DNA from: CAZPZZ01 sp964591245
Lineage (GTDB): Bacteria > Acidobacteriota > Vicinamibacteria > Vicinamibacterales > UBA8438
Assembly: GCA_964591245.1 (NCBI GenBank)
Contig: CAZPZZ010000177.1
Span: forward strand, 1 to 7,431
DNA: 7,431 bases
Direction of reading: 5' to 3'
The number at the start of each line of letters is the position of its first letter. Position 1 is the first letter of the stretch. The translations under genes and the position numbers were made by a program. The notes under the pieces are model-generated. The model had not been told where the DNA came from and did not search any database. It saw nothing but the letters and a program-made list of their open reading frames with translations. Below, one piece after another: positions 1 through 5,500 of this stretch.

Positions 1-89
1 GAGAACGCTTCAACAACTTGCGGTTCGTCGCTCGTCCGCGTGAACGCCTCGGTCACGCGCCGTGCGACATGTCCAAATTGGTAAATCAT
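1..89 (-). CDS. Possible N-terminal fragment of an unidentified protein, cut by the left edge
   Basis: Reading leftward from ATG at 89-87, the frame stays open to the window edge for about 29 codons. It begins MIYQFGHVARRVTEAF and continues with TRTSDEPQVVEAF. The composition (mixed charged and hydrophobic residues, amphipathic helix-like, few rare residues) resembles a real protein N-terminus more than the antisense noise elsewhere in the first kilobase. No strong Shine-Dalgarno sequence precedes the ATG; only a GGGG run sits just upstream. The frame is also open for some distance upstream, so the start is uncertain. I do not recognise the family, and the fragment is too short to assign a function. 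It could be a chance open frame. Confidence 0.35.
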   Translation of the reverse strand, partial: MIYQFGHVARRVTEAFTRTSDEPQVVEAF

Positions 90-648
90 GCCCCGTTCTA
101 GAGCAATGGTCTGGACAGCGAGAAAGCGCGGAGGACTATTCTGTGAGAACGCGAGCGGTGGTGCGTGGGGGAGGGACGTGGCCAGACGGGAAATTCGTTC
201 GACCTGACTGGCGTTCGAGAGTCCAGTGTCCCCGGCGTCTGGGGAGGGTGAAGCGTGTAGGACCTCACCGTCCGTAACAACTTCCCAGGACACAGCTCTG
301 ACCGGTTCGACCCTCTCCCAGCTAATGGGTGTTACCTGTTCGGGCCGAGTAAGTCGTTTTGCTTTAAACAACGTAATCGTCCGCGCCTGTATTGCCAGGT
401 GGTAAGAGTTCTGTCTTTAGAGACGCCATACAAGCTTTCGGTGCATGTGTCCCGTGTTTTTACGTTGTTTCGTACGGGGGGCGGCTATCAATTGGTAGTT
501 TTCACCGTGGTGTTGTGACGTGTGCTGAATTTGAGCGGGGGGCGTTCCGGTATATTTGGCGATGATCACTCTGATTCCAGAGCAGGGTAAAAACTGGCGA
601 CTTCACAGGGTAGTAGAAGTGGGGGCTTCCTGATCTGGCAAAGGCGTA
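90..648. other. Long stretch with no convincing gene
   Basis: The short open frames here (for example 62-277 on plus and 98-280 on minus) have arginine- and proline-rich, low-complexity translations typical of chance frames in GC-rich DNA, and no recognisable motif. The GGTTCGACC at about 305-313 resembles a tRNA T-loop, but its flanks do not form the required stem. A weak inverted repeat CCCGT/ACGGG (451-455 and 474-478) encloses an 18-nt loop. I see no RNA gene, insertion sequence or decayed protein that I can name. It may hold promoters for the leftward fragment, but none is clear. Confidence 0.5.
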
Positions 649-897
649 TATTGCATTATTTTGAATAATATTTAGCGTGCATTGTTGTTGTATTAACTTA
701 ATGCTAATTAAACAAGATTTAATAGTTATATGTATTTATAAATTTAAATATAAAATTAAATAATTATTTGACTATTTATTTAATTTTATTTTATTTTTAA
801 TAAATTAATATTTTTAAAGATATTTAAATTTTTAATTACATAAAGTATTTAATATTGAATTTTATATTCACGTTATGAATATATTCATTATTCGTTA
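649..897. other. Extremely AT-rich island in GC-rich DNA
   Basis: From about 649 to 897 the sequence is dominated by runs of A and T. In 721-840 I count only about six G or C bases in 120. Both flanks are GC-rich. No coding frame, tandem repeat unit or inverted-repeat pair at the edges is evident; the tract is full of short overlapping A/T palindromes such as AATTTAAATATAAAATTAAA. Possible roles are a DNA-bending or unwinding region, a binding site for an AT-specific nucleoid protein, or a distal promoter region for the dehydrogenase gene starting at 1031. An assembly artefact or contaminant join is also possible. The boundary on both sides is gradual over roughly 20 bp. Confidence 0.85.
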
Positions 898-975
898 TCC
901 TGTTCGACGGACAGAGCCGAACGCGTGTGGTTTTCGCATCGGAGGGGCGAACGGATCGACAGATGGATCTGCGCG

Positions 976-981
976 TATAAT
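976..981 (+). promoter_or_regulatory. Candidate -10 box upstream of the PQQ-like dehydrogenase
   Basis: A perfect TATAAT lies 49 bp before the ATG at 1031, in otherwise GC-rich DNA just past the AT-rich island. A convincing -35 box at 16-18 bp is missing: the nearest resemblance, TCGACA at 956-961, leaves only 14 bp of spacing. The call rests on the -10 hexamer and position alone. If used, it would give an untranslated leader of about 40 nt. Confidence 0.35.
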
Positions 982-1030
982 CCGACAGAAACGCACAGCC
1001 TCGCGTTCCGCGAGTTGAGGGGGAGGGGCG

Positions 1031-2845
1031 ATGGTGACCCGTAGGACCGGTACCGCGTTGAGCGTGGTGTGTTGCATCGTGTTGGCATCCGGCGGGCTCA
1101 CAGCCCAAGAGGCTGTGGAGCCGGCCGAGGTGGGCGTGCCGGCACTGTTGCGCGAGTTCGTGCCCGTGACCGACGAGATGTTGCGGAATCCCGATCCCGC
1201 CGATTGGATCAGTTTTCGGAACGGATATGGGCTATGGGGGTACAGCGCACTCGATGACATCAACTCAGATAACGTCGGTGAACTACGGTTGGTTTGGTCG
1301 CGTGCCATGCAGCATGGGTACCAGGAGGTGGAACCGATCGTCTATGACGGCGTGATGTTTCTGGCAAATGTTGAGGACATTGTCCAGGCGTTGGATGCCA
1401 GAACCGGTGATCTCCTCTGGGAGTATCGCCGGGTCTTGCCAGAGAACATTGCGAATGTCACCGGCACGCGGTACCGCTATCGGAATGTTTCCATTTATGA
1501 CGACAAGATCTTCTTGGCGACGAATGACGCGTTTCTCGTTGCGCTCGACGCGAAGACAGGTGCGGTGATCTGGGAGACGCAGCGCGCGGACTATCGGGAA
1601 CGGGTGGCGCAAACTGCCGGACCGATGGTTGTGAATGGCAGGTTGGTGACCGGGTCGCGTTGCAACCCATCGAGTCCGCGGCCGGGCGGGTGCTTTATCA
1701 CGGCCCATGACGTGGACACCGGCCAGGAGTTGTGGCGCGTCAACACGGCCGCCACCCCGGACCAGGCTGGAGGGGATACCTGGGGTGGTCTACCGCGGGC
1801 GGCCCGGCGGCATGCGTCGGCCTGGATGGTAGGGAGTTACGACCCCGAGTTAGACCTCGTGTACTGGGGGACTGGTCCGCCAGCTCCTTTGCCGGAGACC
1901 TTGAGAGGAGCCGGAAAGGCGGACCTGCTGTTCACGAATTCCACGCTCGCGCTCGATCCCGACACGGGGGAGATGGCCTGGTACTTTCAGCACCTACCCA
2001 GGGATAACTGGGATCTCGATCACGTCTTCGAGCGCATTATCGTCGAGACCGAGGTGTCGCCGGCGTCCGCGGATGTTCCGTGGATCAGTCCGGATGTGCG
2101 GTCGGGGGAGCGCCGGAAAGTGATCACGGGCGTGCCGGGTAAAACCGGACTGATTTGGACATTGGACGCCGCAACGGGCCAGTTTCTCTGGGCGAGGCCG
2201 ACTGTCTACCAGAACATCATGACGGGGCTGGACCTTCGAACAGGGCGTCCCAGCTTCGATGAGTCGACTGCGCCGCAGTCAGTGGAGACACCCTCGTTTG
2301 CGTGTCCGCATCTGCTCGGGGGGAAGAATCAACCCTCGGGCGCCTACAGCCCGGAGACCAATGCGTTGTACACCCCGTTGAACAATGCCTGTATGGATAT
2401 CGCAATGTCCGTTGAAGAGGCCGGGCCGAGCGATGGCTACGATGTCCGGGTACAGGTACGTCATCTTCCCGGTGTGGATCCGGACACGGCACCGGTGGGG
2501 CGTCTCGAGGCCGTGTCGGTTTCCACGGGAGAGACCTTGTGGCGCTATGAGCAGCGGGCCCCTATCTATGGGTCTGTTCTGGCGACGGGGGGGAATCTGG
2601 TCTTCTCTGGTGATGTCATCCGCCGGTTCCGCGCGTTGGACGCCGAGACGGGCGCGGTGCTCTGGCGGACGATCTTGAACGGGCCGGTGAGCGGTCGCCC
2701 CATGACCTACCGTGTTGACGGACGTCAATATCTCGCGATCGGAGCCGGTGGGTTGACGCAAGGGACCGGATTTCTTCGGCTGACTCCTGAACTCACTACG
2801 CCGAGCGGGAGCAATACCCTTTTCGTGTTCGCCTTACCGGAATAG
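1031..2845 (+). CDS. Secreted PQQ-binding-like beta-propeller dehydrogenase (quinoprotein alcohol dehydrogenase family)
   Basis: This 604-aa protein belongs to the eight-bladed quinoprotein alcohol dehydrogenase family, periplasmic enzymes that oxidise alcohols or aldehydes with PQQ. Residues 1-26 form a Sec signal peptide: Arg4-Arg5, a hydrophobic core, then cleavage probably after LTA. The mature start carries the family opening NPDPADWISFRNGYGLWGYS (53-72). Propeller-type tryptophan-docking motifs recur: TGDLLWEY (125-132), TGAVIWET (176-183), TGQELWRV (230-237), TGEMAWYF, TGQFLWAR, TGETLWRY and TGAVLWRT. The segment GSYDPELDLVYWGTG (268-282) and HLPRDNWDLD (321-330) match the active-site region, with Asp328 the likely catalytic base. 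The usual metal-binding Asn after GTG is Pro283, and the usual Glu near 210 is replaced by the cysteine-bracketed segment CNPSSPRPGGC (211-221). There is no CxxCH, so no fused cytochrome c. Start choice: ATG 1031 follows a purine-rich GGGAGGGG and gives the signal peptide. Substrate unknown; it may be a PQQ-fold protein with altered cofactor chemistry. Confidence 0.9.
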   Translation: MVTRRTGTALSVVCCIVLASGGLTAQEAVEPAEVGVPALLREFVPVTDEMLRNPDPADWISFRNGYGLWGYSALDDINSDNVGELRLVWSRAMQHGYQEVEPIVYDGVMFLANVEDIVQALDARTGDLLWEYRRVLPENIANVTGTRYRYRNVSIYDDKIFLATNDAFLVALDAKTGAVIWETQRADYRERVAQTAGPMVVNGRLVTGSRCNPSSPRPGGCFITAHDVDTGQELWRVNTAATPDQAGGDTWGGLPRAARRHASAWMVGSYDPELDLVYWGTGPPAPLPETLRGAGKADLLFTNSTLALDPDTGEMAWYFQHLPRDNWDLDHVFERIIVETEVSPASADVPWISPDVRSGERRKVITGVPGKTGLIWTLDAATGQFLWARPTVYQNIMTGLDLRTGRPSFDESTAPQSVETPSFACPHLLGGKNQPSGAYSPETNALYTPLNNACMDIAMSVEEAGPSDGYDVRVQVRHLPGVDPDTAPVGRLEAVSVSTGETLWRYEQRAPIYGSVLATGGNLVFSGDVIRRFRALDAETGAVLWRTILNGPVSGRPMTYRVDGRQYLAIGAGGLTQGTGFLRLTPELTTPSGSNTLFVFALPE

Positions 2846-3508
2846 CTAGGTCGGAGTGTCCCGTTCGGGTGGAGGAACGACTACATTACCCTGGCGAGCT
2901 TGGGCCCCGGCTGCTCGGACAAGTGCTTCCAGGGCTTCGTAGGGTTGCGCCCCGACGATTCGCTGTTGCGCGGCGACGAAGGTCGGAACGCTCGTGATCC
3001 CTGCGCGCCGGGAACGCTCCCAGTCTGCGTCGACCGCCCCGCGGACGCGGCGTTCCGCCAGCATGTCCCGGGTAACGTCTGGTGTCACACCGACCGATTG
3101 CGCGACGTCGACGAGCACGTCCAGATCAGCGATGTTCCGTCCGTCCACGAAATACGCGCGATAGAGGGCCTCGTGGATTGCCGTGATACCGAGATCGCGG
3201 TCTGCCCATTTACCAAGTTCCTGGGCCAGCCGGCTGTTGTAGGTGTGCGTGCGTTCGCCGTACGGCAGGCCTTCGATGCGCATGAGTTCGGCCATCTGGT
3301 TGTGCATGGCCGCCACACTGAATCCGCGTCCCGCGAAGAGCGTTTCAAGGGATAGCCCTTCGGCGGGAGTGTCTGGATGCAGGGGGAAGAACACCACCTG
3401 AAGATCGATTTCGAAGTGCTGCACCAACTGTTCAGTACGCCCCGTACTGAGGTAACACCATGGTCAGACGTAGTCGGTGAAGAGTTCAAGCAATACGTGT
3501 TTCACCAT
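2846..3508 (-). CDS. FrnE/DsbA-family thiol oxidoreductase, probable selenoprotein (UPWC active site)
   Basis: This is a thioredoxin-fold protein of the DsbA superfamily, FrnE-like branch (DsbA family oxidoreductase / 2-hydroxychromene-2-carboxylate isomerase relatives), probably a cytoplasmic thiol-disulfide oxidoreductase. Read from ATG 3508, the first strand is VKHVLLELFTDYV, followed by an in-frame TGA (3466-3464) as codon 15, then PWCYL. Family members have CPWC here, so TGA stands for the first redox cysteine and is most simply selenocysteine, giving Sec15-Pro-Trp-Cys18 and a 220-aa protein of normal family length. A helical insertion spans about 44-165. NSRLAQELGKWA (91-102) is typical of the family. 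The cis-proline loop is TSVPTF with Pro175. Cys18 is the only cysteine, so Sec15/Cys18 would be the sole redox pair. AGGAA just upstream of ATG 3508 is a close Shine-Dalgarno. There is no signal peptide. A TTG start at 3427 would yield 193 aa without the active site, which is unlikely. It lies 97 bp downstream of the YbaK-like gene, and its TAG abuts the TAG of the convergent dehydrogenase gene. Alternatives: a sequencing error (TGC or TGT to TGA) or a nonsense pseudogene. Confidence 0.85.
3432..3450 (-). promoter_or_regulatory. Candidate bacterial SECIS element
   Basis: On the minus strand, TCAGTACG (3450-3443), loop GGG (3442-3440) and CGTACTGA (3439-3432) form a perfect 8-bp stem. The stem begins 13 nt after the TGA and the loop begins 21 nt after it. 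Bacterial SECIS elements lie inside the coding sequence directly after the UGA, with the apical loop roughly 16-37 nt away, a short loop, and a guanine in the first two loop positions; all of these hold here. The hairpin encodes LSTGRTE, which also fits the protein family. Its expected role is to recruit SelB carrying Sec-tRNA to the ribosome. No T-tract follows, so it does not read as a terminator. Confidence 0.75.
3464..3466 (-). other. In-frame TGA, probable selenocysteine codon
   Basis: The TGA occupies the position of the first cysteine in the CxxC motif of the FrnE/DsbA family, with conserved family sequence on both sides in the same frame. TGA also ends two other genes in this window (the DUF983 gene at 4258-4260 and the hypothetical gene at 5426-5428), so the codon is not globally reassigned. 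That favours local recoding by a downstream SECIS hairpin. Confidence 0.8.
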
Positions 3509-3605
3509 AGTTCCTACCGCAGTCCTGGTTCGCCGCTGAGCCGGCTGGCGAGTGCGTGACATTGTCCAGGCCGCCATTGTACCGGAACCCCGTGTTGGAC
3601 TTCGT

Positions 3606-4118
3606 CTACTGCCTGTCCCCGACCTGCCGTGGGATCTCAGAAGGTGCTGGGGTTGAGAACCGGAGGCGGCGTGGTTGGGCGACATCGGCCCAATCGGCGA
3701 CGGTCATGATAATCGAGTCGGTCAGGGAACCGGCATTGAATGCGATTCGCTCGTTCTCGAAGATCGACTCGTCGGCGTGCAGGGGAAATGGAAGGATGGG
3801 AGGGCCGAAGGGCGGTACATCCCCAGATACCAACCCCGTACGAGTACGTAGCTCGTCGGTGGTGGCAAATCGAAGGCGGCGGGTGCCGAGGGCCTTGCGT
3901 AGCGCGGCTGAATCTAGCCTGCGGGCTGCACTGATGACAAAGAGTGCAAATTCGCCATCGACCTTCATGACCAGGGCCTTGCCGCCGATCGCCAGCGGCT
4001 CGCCACGGACCCGTGCGGAGTCTTCAGAGGTTTTCGTGGGAGCATGATGGAGTTCTCGGAATGGTTTGTCATGCTGCTGCAGCAGCCGGCGTATGGCTGT
4101 GAGAAGGGTGCCGGTCAT
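3606..4118 (-). CDS. YbaK/EbsC (ProX-like) aminoacyl-tRNA deacylase family protein
   Basis: This 170-aa protein has the length and layout of the YbaK/aminoacyl-tRNA synthetase-associated domain. Such proteins hydrolyse wrongly charged tRNAs in trans in the cytoplasm, acting as editing factors. Visible family features are the N-terminal helix with LHHAPTKTSEDSARVRG (23-39), IGGKALVMK (44-52) with the conserved Lys47, LRKALGTRRLRFATTDEL (73-90), the loop GLVSGDVPPFG (95-105) in place of the usual GxxPPFG, and FNAGSLTDSIIMTVADW (127-143). The family sequence cannot tell which tRNA it edits. ATG 4118 lacks a strong Shine-Dalgarno, but the protein begins where the family normally does. It lies 139 bp after the DUF983 gene and 97 bp before the FrnE-like selenoprotein gene on the same strand, so cotranscription is plausible but not shown. 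A link between this editing factor and the selenoprotein is not implied. Confidence 0.85.
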   Translation of the reverse strand: MTGTLLTAIRRLLQQHDKPFRELHHAPTKTSEDSARVRGEPLAIGGKALVMKVDGEFALFVISAARRLDSAALRKALGTRRLRFATTDELRTRTGLVSGDVPPFGPPILPFPLHADESIFENERIAFNAGSLTDSIIMTVADWADVAQPRRLRFSTPAPSEIPRQVGDRQ

Positions 4119-4257
4119 GATGGGGTCGTCCGATGGCGCGTCGGGGGAGGGGCTCCCTGTGTCTCTCTCAGGTGTGCGCCTGCGTGACGGGGATACACGG
4201 TCCCGCCTCTGCTACCGCGCAACCGGGGGAACGTTTCGGGATCCGGCAGGGATCTTG

Positions 4258-4653
4258 TCAGCCTTGTGTATGAGGAGGCGGAGGTGTCACGGAACGAGGA
4301 ATGTGGTCTGACGGATCCGGAAAGTGCACGCGCGAGAGGTAGTGCAGCGCGACGGCCACGCTCTGGCGGCGAGGCATGGTGGCGATGAGGGGGATGACTA
4401 GCCCTCCTAGAAATAGGATGCCCGTGCTCACGCTTGTGACACGAAAATCGAAGAAGACGATCAGAATCAGTCCAATGGCAATCGGAATCCGATCCATCAC
4501 GATCCAGTACAGCCATGTATCTCCCTGATTGGGTAGAAAGCAGAGGCCACATACGTGACATTGATCATGCATGGTCATCCAGCGTTTAAACACCGGACCC
4601 TGGCCACAATGCGGGCACTGTTTGTGAAGTCCTCGTTTCAGAATCTGGTTCAT
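4258..4653 (-). CDS. DUF983 family zinc-ribbon membrane protein
   Basis: This 131-aa protein matches DUF983, a family of small bacterial inner-membrane proteins of unknown function. The N-terminus has a double zinc-ribbon-like cluster, CPHCG (13-17) and CHVCG (32-36) with Cys38 nearby, preceded by the usual RGLHKQ lead-in and followed by GDTWLYWIV. Two hydrophobic segments follow, about 47-68 and 75-92, the second ending at PLIATMPRRQS. The tail is proline-rich (PPPPH). Length and order agree with the family. The frame starts at ATG 4653 without a clear Shine-Dalgarno and ends in TGA; after that TGA there is no recognisable coding continuation, so it is an ordinary stop. It is the first gene of the minus-strand set that continues into the YbaK-like and FrnE-like genes, and it diverges from the hypothetical gene at 4943. 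Confidence 0.88.
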   Translation of the reverse strand: MNQILKRGLHKQCPHCGQGPVFKRWMTMHDQCHVCGLCFLPNQGDTWLYWIVMDRIPIAIGLILIVFFDFRVTSVSTGILFLGGLVIPLIATMPRRQSVAVALHYLSRVHFPDPSDHIPRSVTPPPPHTQG

Positions 4654-4907
4654 TTCGCTGTTTGGATCTCGAGACGGGGCCGCGTCGTCATTCCCGCCAA
4701 CCGCTGTCTCGCGCAGGTCCGAGCGCTAGTGGCTGTGACCTGGTGTTCGCGCAGTGTCCACAAGTCACGGACGACCGTACGCGGTCGCCACAGTCCTACG
4801 CATACTAACCTAGGGGGCGAGGCTGAGTGTTCCGCTCGACGAATGACTCCAGAGCTTATCCGGGTCCAGCGACAGAACCAGTCTTCGTGGTAGGGAGAAC
4901 GGACGGA

Positions 4908-4913
4908 TATAAT
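4908..4913 (+). promoter_or_regulatory. Candidate -10 box for the hypothetical membrane-anchored protein
   Basis: A perfect TATAAT sits 29 bp upstream of the preferred ATG at 4943, within a 289-bp non-coding divergent region. At 17-bp spacing the -35 position reads TTCGTG (4885-4890), a weak match. A transcription start near 4920 would leave a leader of about 23 nt containing the GAAGGG Shine-Dalgarno. The geometry is good, but the -35 match is poor. The rest of the gap from 4654 holds no gene or structured RNA that I can recognise. Confidence 0.45.
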
Positions 4914-4942
4914 TCGAGTTCTTGAAAGAAGGGATGGTGCAG

Positions 4943-5428
4943 ATGTCGCGTGGAATAGCGGTTGGTGTTGGTGTGGCGCTGCTGCTCATGTTCGGCTTGG
5001 GCTGGATCGCAGCCAAAACGGGAACGGGCCAAGCGGTCCCGACAGAGTCACTGACCGATTTGGAACAGGCGTTCAGTGAGCGCATGGAGAATGTCGCGTT
5101 GGTCGGCCATTTCACGATCGACGGTCGGGAGACGCGTGGGGGAAGCCCTGAGCGGTACGAGCTTTCGAGTGTCACCAAGGTCGCCGACGACCGGTGGCGT
5201 TTTGATGTGCATATGGTGTACGGCAGTGTGGATGTGACGTTGCCAGTGGTGGTGCCCATTGTGTGGGCTGGCGATACGCCGATGGTCTCGATTACAGATT
5301 TCACCATTCCCACACTCGGGACGTTCACGGCTCGGGTATTCTTCTATGACGGTCGTTATGGTGGTTCCTGGCAGCATGGGGAATTCGAGGGCCTGATGTA
5401 CGGTCAGATTGAGTCTATGGCCGACTGA
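4943..5428 (+). CDS. Membrane-anchored conserved hypothetical protein
   Basis: This 161-aa protein of unknown function has one N-terminal hydrophobic segment (about residues 5-24, VGVGVALLLMFGLGWIAA). It is either a signal anchor or an uncleaved signal, so the rest probably faces the periplasm. After a polar linker with LTDLEQAFSERMENVALVGHF (37-57), the body is beta-rich: HFTIDGRE, ERYELSSVTKV, RWRFDVHMVYGSVDVTLPV, TPMVSITDFTIPTLGTFTARVFFYDGRYGGSWQHG. The alternation of strands and glycines suggests a small beta-barrel or sandwich. Similar hypothetical proteins seem familiar from planctomycete-like environmental genomes, but this is memory, not a search. Start choice: ATG 4943 has GAAGGG at 9-nt spacing; TTG 4922 and ATG 4934 are less well placed. 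It ends 72 bp from the convergent enoyl-CoA hydratase gene. Confidence 0.8.
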   Translation: MSRGIAVGVGVALLLMFGLGWIAAKTGTGQAVPTESLTDLEQAFSERMENVALVGHFTIDGRETRGGSPERYELSSVTKVADDRWRFDVHMVYGSVDVTLPVVVPIVWAGDTPMVSITDFTIPTLGTFTARVFFYDGRYGGSWQHGEFEGLMYGQIESMAD

Positions 5429-5444
5429 GCTGCCCGGGGTTCAG
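5425..5444. terminator. Weak hairpin between convergent genes
   Basis: CTGAGCT (5425-5431) and GGTTCAG (5438-5444) form a seven-pair stem with two G-T wobbles around GCCCGG. A second, larger inverted repeat, GCCGAC/GTCGGC (5420-5425 and 5459-5464), encloses it. The site lies over the stop codon of the hypothetical gene and in the 72-bp gap before the end of the enoyl-CoA hydratase gene. There is no T-tract on either side, so intrinsic termination is not well supported. Confidence 0.25.
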
Positions 5445-5500
5445 CGTCTGCGCGCGTTGTCGGCATGAGACGGCAATCTGGATGCCTGTTGGTCTCTACG

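Noticed and set aside
290..325. Possible tRNA T-arm around GGTTCGACC
   Set aside because: The bases on either side do not pair into a five-base T stem, and no matching acceptor, D or anticodon arm is found at tRNA spacing.
2846..3427. A 193-aa FrnE-like protein starting at TTG 3427
   Set aside because: This start removes the first beta strand and the whole xPWC active site, which are present immediately upstream in the same frame across a TGA. The longer recoded reading explains the sequence better.
3464..3685. A separate 73-aa minus-strand gene ending at the TGA
   Set aside because: Only the last 14 codons, from ATG 3508, look like protein family sequence, and they are the N-terminus of the FrnE-like selenoprotein. 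The part upstream of 3508 is arginine/serine-rich chance sequence.
3556..4047. A 163-aa plus-strand frame opposite the YbaK-like gene
   Set aside because: It is antisense to a recognisable YbaK-domain gene and has the Arg/Ser-rich composition of a shadow frame.
4238..4256. Hairpin GATCC/GGATC as a terminator after the DUF983 gene
   Set aside because: The stem is only five strong pairs, it overlaps no T-tract on the minus strand, and it could be chance.
4258..4260. TGA at the end of the DUF983 gene as a second selenocysteine codon
   Set aside because: The protein is already of family length, and the codons after the TGA encode no recognisable continuation before a stop.
4115..4561. A 148-aa minus-strand frame overlapping the DUF983 gene
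   Set aside because: It overlaps DUF983 in another frame, and its arginine-, serine- and histidine-rich translation has no family features.
4810..5328. A 172-aa minus-strand frame opposite the hypothetical gene
   Set aside because: The serine/threonine/proline-rich translation has no coherent fold signals, whereas the plus strand has a Shine-Dalgarno, a membrane segment and regular beta-strand patterns.
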